From Pelagibacterium montanilacus (GTDB lineage: Bacteria; Pseudomonadota; Alphaproteobacteria; Rhizobiales; Devosiaceae): 64,000 nucleotides of DNA. Shown here piece after piece: positions 13,910-25,977 of the stretch. The notes beneath the pieces were generated by a model. That model worked only from the letters and a program-made list of their open reading frames with translations, ran no database searches and was not told where the DNA came from. The stretch lies in assembly GCF_003992665.1 (NCBI RefSeq), contig NZ_RZMX01000025.1:142321-206320 (forward strand), written 5' to 3'. The translations under genes and the position numbers were made by a program. Every line of letters begins with the position of its first letter. The first letter of the stretch is position 1.

Positions 13910-15160
13910 ATGTCCACAGAAGTTCGCGTCCCGACCCTTGGGGAAAGCGTTACCGAGGCCACCATCGGGCAATGGTTCAAGAAGGTCGGTGACGCGGTCG
14001 CCGCCGACGAGCCGCTCGTCGAGCTCGAGACCGACAAGGTCACCATCGAGGTGCCCGCCCCCGCCGCCGGCACGCTCGAGGCCATCGCTGTCAACGAGGG
14101 CGACACCGTCGAGGTCGGCGCCCTGATCGGCGCCATCGCCGAAGGCGCCGCTGGTGCAAAGCCGGCCGAAGACAAGGCCGCTGACGACAAGAAGGCCGAG
14201 CCCGCCGCCGCCCCCAAGGGCGAGGAAAAGACCCAAGCCAAAGCGGACGACAAGGGCGGCGACATGCCCCCCGCCCCCGCCGCCCGCAAGATGGCCGAGG
14301 AAAAGGGCGTCGACACCGCCGGCATCGAAGGCTCGGGCAAGCGCGGCCAGGTGCTCAAGGAAGACGTCGCCAGAACCGACAATGCCCCCGACACCGCCCC
14401 CGCTGCCGCGAAATCGGAAGCCAAGGCCCCGGCCCGCGCGCCGTCCTCCGAGGGTGATGGCGCACGCGAGGAGCGGGTCAAGATGACCCGCCTGCGCCAG
14501 ACCATCGCGCGGCGCCTCAAGGACGCCCAGAACACCGCGGCCATGCTCACCACCTTCAACGAGGTGGACATGAAGCCGGTGATGGACCTGCGCAATTCCT
14601 ACAAGGAGCTCTTTGAGAAAAAGCACGGCGTCAAGCTCGGCTTCATGGGCTTTTTCGCCCGCGCGGTCTGCCACGCCCTCAAAGAGATCCCCGCGGTGAA
14701 CGCCGAGATCGACGGCACCGACCTCATCTACAAGAACTTCGCCCATATCGGGGTGGCCGTGGGCACCGACAAGGGCCTCGTCGTCCCGGTGGTGCGCGAC
14801 GCCGACCAGATGTCGATCGCCGAGATCGAAAAGGAAATCGGCCGGCTCGGCCGCGCCGCGCGCGACGGCCAGCTCTCGATGGCCGACATGCAGGGCGGCA
14901 CCTTCACCATCTCCAATGGCGGTGTATACGGCTCGCTGATGAGCACCCCGATCCTCAATGCCCCCCAGTCGGGCATTCTGGGCATGCACAAGATCCAGGA
15001 GCGCCCCGTGGTCGTCGACGGGCAGATCACCATCCGCCCGATGATGTATCTGGCCCTCTCCTATGATCACCGCATCGTGGACGGCAAGGAAGCGGTCACC
15101 TTCCTCGTCCGGGTCAAGGAAAGCCTCGAGGATCCCCAGCGCCTCGTCCTCGATCTCTAG
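13910..15160 (+). CDS. sucB: Dihydrolipoyllysine succinyltransferase (2-oxoglutarate dehydrogenase E2)
   Basis: 416 residues. Lipoyl domain with the modified lysine in [11 protein letters not shown] (about residue 43), an Ala/Lys/Pro-rich hinge, a peripheral subunit-binding domain ([22 protein letters not shown] near 125) and a catalytic domain ending with [19 protein letters not shown], which holds the active-site His and Asp. It forms the core of the complex with SucA and LpdA coded on either side. Confidence 0.97.
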   Translation: MSTEVRVPTLGESVTEATIGQWFKKVGDAVAADEPLVELETDKVTIEVPAPAAGTLEAIAVNEGDTVEVGALIGAIAEGAAGAKPAEDKAADDKKAEPAAAPKGEEKTQAKADDKGGDMPPAPAARKMAEEKGVDTAGIEGSGKRGQVLKEDVARTDNAPDTAPAAAKSEAKAPARAPSSEGDGAREERVKMTRLRQTIARRLKDAQNTAAMLTTFNEVDMKPVMDLRNSYKELFEKKHGVKLGFMGFFARAVCHALKEIPAVNAEIDGTDLIYKNFAHIGVAVGTDKGLVVPVVRDADQMSIAEIEKEIGRLGRAARDGQLSMADMQGGTFTISNGGVYGSLMSTPILNAPQSGILGMHKIQERPVVVDGQITIRPMMYLALSYDHRIVDGKEAVTFLVRVKESLEDPQRLVLDL

Positions 15161-15172
15161 CGCACACGGCGC

Positions 15173-15202
15173 GCGCCGGACCCTTTGGCTCCGGCGCCGC
15201 TT
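15173..15202 (+). terminator. Probable weak terminator after sucB
   Basis: Stem GCGCCGGA/TCCGGCGC (8 bp) with a 9-nt loop, followed by CGCTTTT. The T run is short, so read-through into the MAPEG gene and lpdA is likely. Confidence 0.55.
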
Positions 15203-15234
15203 TTCCTGCAGTCAAACCGGGTTGGGATGATCTC

Positions 15235-15624
15235 ATGAGCCTCGAAGTCACGTTGCTGGTCTGGTCGGTGCTCGTGCTGTTCGCCCATATCGGGATCCAG
15301 TCCGGTCTCCTGACCCGCGATCTGGGGTCCGACTACAATGCCGGCCCGCGCGACGAGAGCCGCACGCTCAGCCCCGTTGCCGGGCGCGCCGAACGGGCCC
15401 TGCGCAATTTCCTCGAGACCTGGCCGGCCTTTATCGCCCTGGCGCTCGTGGTCCAGCTCACCGACGCCTCGAGCTGGGTCACCCAATTGGGTGCCATCCT
15501 CTATCTGGTCGGCCGCATCGTCTATATTCCCCTGTATCTCGCAGCCATCAAATATGTCCGCTCGCTCGCCTTTGCCGTGAGCAGCGCGGGGCTTTTGATG
15601 ATGTTTGTCGGGGTTCTGTCCTGA
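15235..15624 (+). CDS. MAPEG-family membrane protein
   Basis: 129 residues with about four membrane helices and the MAPEG features [20 protein letters not shown] and [18 protein letters not shown] proteins include glutathione-dependent membrane enzymes, but bacterial members of this branch are not characterised. It lies between sucB and lpdA on the same strand; a similar gene here is common in related genomes as far as I recall. Confidence 0.85.
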   Translation: MSLEVTLLVWSVLVLFAHIGIQSGLLTRDLGSDYNAGPRDESRTLSPVAGRAERALRNFLETWPAFIALALVVQLTDASSWVTQLGAILYLVGRIVYIPLYLAAIKYVRSLAFAVSSAGLLMMFVGVLS

Positions 15625-15688
15625 TCGCTGCCCCTTGAGGGGCGCCACCGCCACCGATTTGCTCAAAGACCTGCCAAGGAATTTCATC

Positions 15689-17092
<1,404 letters not shown>

Positions 17093-17505
17093 CCCCGGCG
17101 GGCCCGCCGGGGACCGCGAAACGATCCGATCAGGTCCATGCGCGCATGGCCAGCCTGCCTCGGTCGTCAGCGCCTGCCCCAAGAGCCCCCTCTCCCCTTG
17201 AGGGAGAGGGGCCGGGGGTGAGGGGTCCTTCAGCGCTCCAGCCGATACGTCGCCCTGTGAAGCGATCAGAGCCGCAGAAGGCCATGAGCGCTATGCGCGA
17301 ATGGCAAGACGGGGGCGAGGGAGCAAGGGCGCTGCCGCCCCCCATCCTCACCGCCCAACCCGCCTCCCCATCAAGAGCCACCGACCCCAAGCATAGACCC
17401 CTCCCCCGCCCCGCAATGATTCCCTCGGGCCATCACTTGCTCTAGCCTGAGCCGGGCATTGATTCGCCCGATGGGAACCGGTCTGCTGATGACGGCAAGA
17501 ACGCA
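17093..17505. repeat. Gene-free stretch with a palindromic intergenic repeat
   Basis: No gene is seen in these 413 bases. At about 17186-17212 lies a near-perfect palindrome, CCCCTCTCCCcttgAGGGAGAGGGG, followed by a GC-rich tail (ccgggggtgaggggtcc). Sequences with this CTCTCCC...GGGAGAG core are scattered between genes in many alphaproteobacteria. No promoter can be called with confidence for the gene that follows. Confidence 0.6.
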
Positions 17506-18705
17506 ATGAGCGACGATCTCGATTCCCCGCTCGGCCGCAGGCGCCGCCGGGCCGCGCCCGGACGCGGGCCCAGGAGCTGGCCGTGGTTGCGCATGGGCCT
17601 CGCGCTTTCGCTGGTCATTGGCGTGGGCATCGCCGCGTGGGTCGCACTCGTGGACGATCCCGATGGCGGGCGCCCGGTGGCCGAGGTTGCCGTGAGCACC
17701 GGAGCCGCGCCCAACCCGCTGGCCCAGGACGTTGCGTCCGATCCCGACCTCTCTGAGGCCGAGCCCATCGATCTGCCCCCGCCCACCGGTCCGGGCGGCC
17801 CCTCGATCATTACCCTGGGGGACACCCCGCCCGCAGCCTCTGGCGCCGATGACGCCCCCGGCGCGATGGCGGACCTTGTCGAGATGACCGCCGAGGGCCC
17901 GCTGCCCCGCCGCTCGGCCAGCGGGCTCACCCCGTTCGAAGCCTATGCCCGACCCTCCATCGGCCCGGACTCGGCGGCAGGGCGCGGACTGGTCGCCGTG
18001 GTGGTGACCGGGCTCGGGATCAATCCCGAGCGCACGGGCGAGGCCATCGATACCCTCCCCGGCGCGATCACCCTGTCCTTTGCGCCCTATGGCTCGGCGC
18101 TGCAATCTCTTGCGGCCCGGGCGCGCGCCGCTGGCCACGAAATCATGCTCGAAGTGCCGCTGGAGCCTTTCGACTACCCCCAGAACGATCCGGGACCCCA
18201 TACGCTCCTGGCCGATCAGCCCCCGCGCGAAAACCTCGATCGGCTGCACTGGCTGATGGGGCGCTTCGAGGGCTATACCGGGCTCATCAACCACATGGGC
18301 GCCCGCTTTACCGCCGCGGCCGCCGATTTCGGCCCGGTGATGGAAGAGCTGGGGTTGCGCGGGCTCTCCTGGCTCGATGACGGCACCTCCAACCGCTCGG
18401 TGGCCCGCCAGCTCGCCGGCCAGAACGAGGTGCCCTTCGCCCGGGTCGATCTTGTGCTCGACGCTAACCCCTCGCGCGATGCGATCCTCGCCGCTTTGCG
18501 CGATCTGGAAACCCGGGCACGCGCCCAGGGCCAGGCCATCGGCTCGGTCTCGGCGCTGCCGGTCTCGATCCAGACCATCGCCCAATGGGCAGCGGCCATC
18601 GACGACACCGATGTGGTTCTGGTACCGGTAAGCGCGCTATCTGGAACGTCCCGGGAGACCAGCATGAACCCAGCCCTGAGCCCGGAAATGGAAGCCCAGC
18701 CATGA
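17506..18705 (+). CDS. Divergent polysaccharide deacetylase family protein
   Basis: 399 residues: a basic N-terminus (GRRRRRAAPGRGPR), one membrane helix near residues 29-48, a Pro/Asp-rich linker, and from about 160 a domain with VAVVVTGLGINPERTGEAI, MLEVPLEPFDYPQNDPGPHTLL and GYTGLINHMGARFTAAAADF. This is the YibQ-like divergent polysaccharide deacetylase family (DUF610), periplasmic and anchored. The active-site metal ligands of true deacetylases are only partly kept. It overlaps rppH by ATGA, so the two are translationally coupled. Confidence 0.88.
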   Translation: MSDDLDSPLGRRRRRAAPGRGPRSWPWLRMGLALSLVIGVGIAAWVALVDDPDGGRPVAEVAVSTGAAPNPLAQDVASDPDLSEAEPIDLPPPTGPGGPSIITLGDTPPAASGADDAPGAMADLVEMTAEGPLPRRSASGLTPFEAYARPSIGPDSAAGRGLVAVVVTGLGINPERTGEAIDTLPGAITLSFAPYGSALQSLAARARAAGHEIMLEVPLEPFDYPQNDPGPHTLLADQPPRENLDRLHWLMGRFEGYTGLINHMGARFTAAAADFGPVMEELGLRGLSWLDDGTSNRSVARQLAGQNEVPFARVDLVLDANPSRDAILAALRDLETRARAQGQAIGSVSALPVSIQTIAQWAAAIDDTDVVLVPVSALSGTSRETSMNPALSPEMEAQP

Positions 18706-19268
18706 CAACCACCACCGGCACGAGCGTCACCGAAAGCGAAAAGCGCGCCAGCCTGCCCTATCGCGACTGCGTGGGCATTGCGCTCTTTAGCCGCGCCGGC
18801 GATGTGTTCGTCGCCCGCCGGATCACCGATGGGGGGCCCGACACCTCCGAGGTCGCCTCCCCCTGGCAGATGCCTCAGGGCGGCATCGACCCCGGCGAGG
18901 ATCCCCTTGTCGCCGCCCGGCGCGAGCTGCTCGAGGAAACCTCGGTGCGCCAGGTTCGCCTGCTCGCCGCCGCGCCCGAGCCCATCTTCTACGATCTGCC
19001 CGATCTCGTCCTGGGGGTGGCGCTGGGCGGGCGTTATCGCGGCCAGCGCCAGCTCTGGTATGCGCTCCTCCACGAGGGTCCGGAGAGCGAGATCGACCTT
19101 GCCGTGCCGTCCCTGCCCGATTGCCGGCCCGAATTTGACGCCTGGCGCTGGGAGCGGCTCGAGGCCCTGCCCGATCTGGTCGTGAGCTTCAAGCGCGACG
19201 CCTATCGCAAGGTGGTCGAGGCTTTCCACGATCTGCCCGCGCGCATCCGGGAGGCCGAGGGCACATGA
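18702..19268 (+). CDS. rppH: RNA pyrophosphohydrolase
   Basis: Nudix hydrolase of 188 residues that removes pyrophosphate from the 5' end of mRNAs and so triggers decay; in Bartonella the homologue is IalA. The Nudix box begins GGIDPGEDPLVAARRELLEETSV with the expected Gly and the REx2EE core. PYRDCVGIALF and SPWQMPQGG are typical of this subgroup. The ATG at 18702 overlaps the preceding stop (ATGA), and its own stop overlaps the next gene's ATG in the same way. Confidence 0.93.
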   Translation: MTTTTGTSVTESEKRASLPYRDCVGIALFSRAGDVFVARRITDGGPDTSEVASPWQMPQGGIDPGEDPLVAARRELLEETSVRQVRLLAAAPEPIFYDLPDLVLGVALGGRYRGQRQLWYALLHEGPESEIDLAVPSLPDCRPEFDAWRWERLEALPDLVVSFKRDAYRKVVEAFHDLPARIREAEGT

Positions 19269-19960
19269 AGACGATCGGGCTGATCGGGGGCATGAGCTGG
19301 GAGTCGACCGCCCATTATTATGCCCGCATCAACCGCGAGACCGCACGGCATCTCGGGGGCCTGCATTCCGCGCCGCTTCTGGTCTCATCGCTCGATTTCG
19401 CCCCCATCGCCGCGTTGCAGACCGCCGGCGACTGGGACGAGGCCGGCACGCGCCTGGCTTGTGAGGCCAAAAGGCTCGAGGCCGCAGGCGCCGAGGTGAT
19501 CGGGCTGGCCACCAACACCATGCACATCGTCGCCCCCGCCATCGAGGCGGCGCTCGGGACCGCACGCTTCGTCCACATCGCCGATCCGACCGCCACGGCG
19601 CTGGCCGAGGATGGCGCGCGGACCGTTGGGCTTTTGGGCACGCGCTTCACCATGGAAATGGACTTCTATCGCAAGCGGCTTGAGGACGCGGGTTTTGCGG
19701 TTCTGGTGCCCGGCGTCGGACACACCGAGCTCAACGCCATCATCTTCGAGGAGCTGTGCCGCGGCATCGTCACCGACCGCTCCCGCGCCCGCTATGTAGA
19801 GGCCATCGAAGGGCTCGCGGCGCGGGGGGCCGAGGCGGTGATCCTGGGCTGCACCGAGATCGCCATGCTCGTCACCGACGATGACAGCCCCCTGCCGCTC
19901 TACGACACAACCGAGCTGCACGCCGACGCCCTTGTCGCCGCCGCGCTCCCGGGGTCATAG
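19265..19960 (+). CDS. Aspartate/glutamate racemase family protein
   Basis: 231 residues, Asp/Glu racemase fold. It opens with KTIGLIGGMSWESTAHYY and has the two catalytic segments: LATNTMH, where the first catalytic position is Thr instead of Cys, and ILGCTEIAML with the second Cys. E. coli YgeA, a broad amino-acid racemase, has the same Thr/Cys pair, so a YgeA-like role is likely rather than a strict aspartate racemase. ATGA overlap with rppH. The gene's 3' end overlaps the convergent gene by six bases. Confidence 0.88.
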   Translation: MKTIGLIGGMSWESTAHYYARINRETARHLGGLHSAPLLVSSLDFAPIAALQTAGDWDEAGTRLACEAKRLEAAGAEVIGLATNTMHIVAPAIEAALGTARFVHIADPTATALAEDGARTVGLLGTRFTMEMDFYRKRLEDAGFAVLVPGVGHTELNAIIFEELCRGIVTDRSRARYVEAIEGLAARGAEAVILGCTEIAMLVTDDDSPLPLYDTTELHADALVAAALPGS

Positions 19961-20551
19961 CGCGTCGAGCACCACGCTGGCGCATATAACGCCCTCGGGC
20001 CGGTCGGTGACCGGATCGGAGACCGTCATGGCCACCTGCTGCTGCCAGGCGCCCAGGGCGTCGTTGAATTCGGGCGGACCGAAATGGATCGCACCGCGCC
20101 CCTCGGGCAGCGTTTCGAGCCACCGCGGCCGGTCCGCATGCCAGTAGATCCCGAGCGGACGTGAGGCGGCGACCGCGATCCCGATCCGGTCGAGCACGAA
20201 GATCTCGCTGAAAAGCCCGCCCGAGCGCGCTTCTGCCACCCGCAGATAATGGGAGGCCGGCCGGTCGAGAACCTTGTCCACCAGCTCCCAGCGGTCCCGC
20301 CGATAGAGTTCACGCCGCCAGGTCCCGGCCATGCGCCGGAGTTCGAGAACGTCCCGGCCGGTCATGGAAATGTTGTGCTCGGCGATCGCCGCCAGCACGA
20401 TCGGCTCGCGCGCCATGGCCTTGAGCGGACGCCCCGCGACCGCCATCAAGCGCTTCCTGCCCGGCTCCGGGCTGTCGGGCCGCGCCGCAAGGGCAGGTCC
20501 GCTCGCAAGGGACGCTGTCAGCATCGCCAGAAGGGCGCGTCTGGTGGGCAT
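19955..20551 (-). CDS. Exported PDC/Cache-like sensor-domain protein
   Basis: 198 residues. The N-terminus MPTRRALLAMLTASLASGPALAA is a signal peptide with a twin Arg and an Ala-x-Ala site. The mature part has alpha-helical lead then SGGLFSEIFVLDRIGIAVA and VAMTVSDPVTDRPEGVICAS, the layout of a single periplasmic PDC (Cache) sensor domain. There is no membrane anchor or output domain, so it would be a free periplasmic binding protein. Convergent with the racemase; no ligand can be named. Confidence 0.65.
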   Translation of the reverse strand: MPTRRALLAMLTASLASGPALAARPDSPEPGRKRLMAVAGRPLKAMAREPIVLAAIAEHNISMTGRDVLELRRMAGTWRRELYRRDRWELVDKVLDRPASHYLRVAEARSGGLFSEIFVLDRIGIAVAASRPLGIYWHADRPRWLETLPEGRGAIHFGPPEFNDALGAWQQQVAMTVSDPVTDRPEGVICASVVLDAL

Positions 20552-20706
20552 GGATCGGGAACTCGGATGGATCGTCTCTGGCGGTGGGCCGGGCGAAAGA
20601 CGGGTCCGCGCCGGTCCTCCATCCTGCCCGTCCCCCGGTTAAGCGCCCCGCTCGACCGTCGCCCCCATTTGCATCAAATGCGATCCGATCGCCCCACCCG
20701 CCCAGC

Positions 20707-20735
20707 AAAAAGGCGCCCCCAAAGGGAGCGCCTTT
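20707..20735 (-). terminator. Intrinsic terminator of the atpHAGDC operon
   Basis: Read on the minus strand: stem AAAGGCGC/GCGCCTTT with an 11-nt loop, then TTTTTGC. It lies 27 bases after the atpC stop. Confidence 0.85.
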
Positions 20736-20761
20736 ACGCATCTGCCCGGCCGGCCGGTGCG

Positions 20762-21181
20762 CTAATGGGCGACGCCGGTGCTGGTGGCTTCGAGCAGCAG
20801 GTTCTTCCACTGGTCGAGCTCGGCCTGCGCGGCCATCTTTTCGTCCACGCCCTCGGCCTTGTTGAGCGCTTCCTGCGCCGCGGTGATCCGGGCCTCGATC
20901 TCGGTGCGCCCGAATTCCGATGCGGGCCGGGCCTGCTCGGCAAGGATCGTCAGCCCGCCATTGTTCACGTCCGCGAACCCGCCGAGCACGAAGTACCGCG
21001 TCTCGGCGCCCGCGGGGTCGACCACGGTCACAAAGCCCGGACGCAGCGTGCTCATCAGCGGGGCGTGGGGCCCCATGACGGTGAAATACCCTTCGGCACC
21101 CGGCACGGTCACCGATTTCGCCTCGGCGCTGAGCACGAGGTATTCGGGCGAAACGATCTCGATTTTGACGCCGTCGGCCAT
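20762..21181 (-). CDS. atpC: F1 ATP synthase epsilon subunit
   Basis: 139 residues. Beta-sandwich N-terminal domain (IEIVSPEYLVLSAEAKSVTV, GYFTVMGPHAPLMSTLRPG, FVLGGFADVNNGGLTILAEQA) and a helical C-terminal hairpin. Last gene of the operon, 85 bases after atpD, followed by a clear terminator. Confidence 0.96.
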   Translation of the reverse strand: MADGVKIEIVSPEYLVLSAEAKSVTVPGAEGYFTVMGPHAPLMSTLRPGFVTVVDPAGAETRYFVLGGFADVNNGGLTILAEQARPASEFGRTEIEARITAAQEALNKAEGVDEKMAAQAELDQWKNLLLEATSTGVAH

Positions 21182-21266
21182 GGTCTTCGTCCGTTTGTCT
21201 TGTGTGCGGGGCGCGCGGGACCGGTTCGCTCCCGCGCGCGTCGTTTATATCGGCTGGCGCCTTGCC

Positions 21267-23613
<2,347 letters not shown>

Positions 23614-23671
23614 AGGGCCTCAGCTCTTCTTCTGACGTGGGTGCACCTGGCGAAAAGTCCCGCGCCGCCGA

Positions 23672-25207
23672 TCAGGCGGCGTAGGTCTTCTTGAACCCGT
23701 CAAGGGCAGCCTTGAGCTTCTCGCGGATCGAATCGGACAGCGCCTTTTCGGTCGCGATCGCGGTGAGCAGGTCCTGGTGCTTGGAGCGCAGCGTGCTCAG
23801 GAGCGCCTTCTCGAACGGGCCCACCTGGCGAACCGGCAGATCGTCGAGATAGCCGTTCACGCCGGCAAAGATCACCGCCACCTGCTCTTCGGTCTTGAGC
23901 GGGGAGAACTGGGGCTGCTTCAAGAGCTCGGTCAGGCGTGCGCCGCGATTGAGCAGACGCTGGGTCGCCGCATCGAGGTCCGAGCCGAACTGGGCGAAGG
24001 CCGCCATTTCGCGATACTGGCTGAGCTCGCCCTTGATCGGGCCTGCTACCTGCTTCATCGCCTTGATCTGGGCCGAACCACCCACGCGCGACACCGACAG
24101 ACCCACGTTCACCGCAGGACGGATGCCCTGGAAGAACAGATTGGTCTCAAGGAAGATCTGGCCGTCGGTGATCGAGATCACGTTGGTCGGGATATAGGCC
24201 GACACGTCGTTGGCCTGGGTCTCGATGACGGGCAGCGCGGTGAGCGAACCCAGACCGTGCTCCTCGTTGAGCTTTGCGGCACGCTCGAGCAGGCGCGAAT
24301 GGAGGTAAAAGACGTCGCCGGGATAGGCTTCACGTCCGGGAGGACGGCGCAGCAGAAGGCTCATCTGGCGATAGGCGACGGCCTGCTTGGACAGATCGTC
24401 ATAGGCGATCACGGCGTGCATGCCGTTGTCGCGGAAATATTCGCCGATCGCGCACCCGGTGAAGGGCGCAAGGAACTGCATGGGCGCAGGGTCCGAAGCG
24501 GTCGCGGCGACCACGATCGAATATTCGAGCGCGCCATTGTCCTCGAGCATCTTGACGAACTGGGCCACCGTGGAGCGCTTCTGGCCGATGGCCACATAAA
24601 CGCAGTAGAGCTTCTCACTCTCGGCGGCGCCGGCGTCGTGCGCGGGCTTCTGGTTGAGGAAGGTGTCGAGAATGACGGCGGTCTTGCCGGTCTGGCGGTC
24701 ACCGATCACCAGCTCGCGCTGGCCGCGCCCGATGGGGATCATCGCGTCGATGGCCTTGATGCCGGTCGACATCGGCTCGTGAACCGATTTGCGCGGCAGG
24801 ATGCCCGGCGCCTTGACGTCCACGCGGCGGCGCTCGGCGGCCTCGATCGGACCCTTGCCGTCGATCGGGTTGCCCAGCGCGTCGACCACGCGGCCGAGCA
24901 GACCCTTGCCCACGGGGGTGTCCACGATCGCGCCCGTGCGCTTGACCGTGTCGCCTTCCTTGATGTCGCGGTCGGACCCGAAAATCACGATACCGACATT
25001 GTCGGCCTCGAGGTTCAGCGCCATGCCCTTGATGCCGCCGGGAAATTCGACGAGCTCGCCGGCCTGCACGTTGTCCAGCCCGTAAACGCGCGCAATGCCG
25101 TCACCGACGCTCAGCACCTGTCCGACTTCGGAAACCTGGGCTTCCTTGCCGAAATCCCGAATCTGGTCCTTGAGGATCGCGGAGATTTCCGCAGCTTTGA
25201 TGTCCAT
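23672..25207 (-). CDS. atpA: F1 ATP synthase alpha subunit
   Basis: 511 residues, regulatory nucleotide-binding subunit. Walker [19 protein letters not shown], the conserved [17 protein letters not shown] and [13 protein letters not shown] are intact. Its ATG overlaps the atpH stop (25207), so the two are translationally coupled. Confidence 0.98.
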   Translation of the reverse strand: MDIKAAEISAILKDQIRDFGKEAQVSEVGQVLSVGDGIARVYGLDNVQAGELVEFPGGIKGMALNLEADNVGIVIFGSDRDIKEGDTVKRTGAIVDTPVGKGLLGRVVDALGNPIDGKGPIEAAERRRVDVKAPGILPRKSVHEPMSTGIKAIDAMIPIGRGQRELVIGDRQTGKTAVILDTFLNQKPAHDAGAAESEKLYCVYVAIGQKRSTVAQFVKMLEDNGALEYSIVVAATASDPAPMQFLAPFTGCAIGEYFRDNGMHAVIAYDDLSKQAVAYRQMSLLLRRPPGREAYPGDVFYLHSRLLERAAKLNEEHGLGSLTALPVIETQANDVSAYIPTNVISITDGQIFLETNLFFQGIRPAVNVGLSVSRVGGSAQIKAMKQVAGPIKGELSQYREMAAFAQFGSDLDAATQRLLNRGARLTELLKQPQFSPLKTEEQVAVIFAGVNGYLDDLPVRQVGPFEKALLSTLRSKHQDLLTAIATEKALSDSIREKLKAALDGFKKTYAA

Positions 25208-25767
25208 TAGCTGACCCCTTTCATGGCGATCTTCATGGCCGAGAGTTTTGTCTTGAGAGACGTGTCGATCATTTTCGAGCCGACCTGGACCACGAGGCCC
25301 CCGATCAGGCTTTCATCGACACGCGTATTGAGAGAAACGGTCTTGCCCACCTTCTCGCGCAGGACAGCGACGAGGTCGTCGCGCTGGGCATCGGTGAGCG
25401 GGGAAGCGGAAACCACCTGTGCGGTGATCTCGTTGCGGGCCACGGCAGCCAGTTCCTTGAACCGGGTGATGATGGCCGAAAGCGCGAACAAACGACCGTT
25501 CTTGGCCACGATCCGCAACGTGTTGGCCACCAGCTCGGTGGGCTGGGCCTTCTCGAGCACGGCGCCGAGCGCCTGGCGGCGGGCGTCGTTGGAGATGGCG
25601 GGGCTGCCCAGGAACCGGGCGAAATCCTCGGACGAGGAAATCAGCTCGGCGATGGAATCGAGGTCCTTTTCGGTCGCTTCGACCGCGTCGGCTTCGCTTG
25701 CCAGGTCAAACAGCGCCGAAGCGTAAGGGCGTGCGATCTGGGTCAAGAGTGAATGTGTTGCGCTCAA
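25207..25767 (-). CDS. atpH: F1 ATP synthase delta subunit
   Basis: 186 residues, the stator subunit joining F1 to the b subunits. [16 protein letters not shown] near the N-terminus and [29 protein letters not shown] segment near the C-terminus are characteristic. The start is a TTG at 25767; there is no ATG upstream in frame close by. First gene of the operon; the Fo genes are elsewhere, as is usual in alphaproteobacteria. Confidence 0.95.
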   Translation of the reverse strand: MSATHSLLTQIARPYASALFDLASEADAVEATEKDLDSIAELISSSEDFARFLGSPAISNDARRQALGAVLEKAQPTELVANTLRIVAKNGRLFALSAIITRFKELAAVARNEITAQVVSASPLTDAQRDDLVAVLREKVGKTVSLNTRVDESLIGGLVVQVGSKMIDTSLKTKLSAMKIAMKGVS

Positions 25768-25884
25768 GCCGTTTCAACCCCGTGTTTTTCGCTGTAATCC
25801 GTGCACCCGACGGTGGGGCACACCCAAGGCATTGCGATCGCATCAAGGATGGCAGCTCCCATGCCCCTGGGAAATTGTGCGCTG

Positions 25885-25913
25885 GCCTTACCATGACCCA
25901 CCGGACCGCGCAA
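25885..25913 (-). promoter_or_regulatory. Probable promoter core of the atp operon
   Basis: On the minus strand: TTGCGC, 17-nt spacer, TAAGGC, about 118 bases before atpH. Same core and spacing as the candidate promoter of mdh. Confidence 0.5.
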
Positions 25914-25977
25914 GCATATGGGGGCCAAATTGGGGCGGCGGAAATGTCGCATGAATTGCCCGCTCGACGGCTCCCGC

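Noticed and set aside
17130..17445. Overlapping short frames on both strands after lpdA
   Set aside because: They cross the palindromic repeat and have no binding site or family resemblance.
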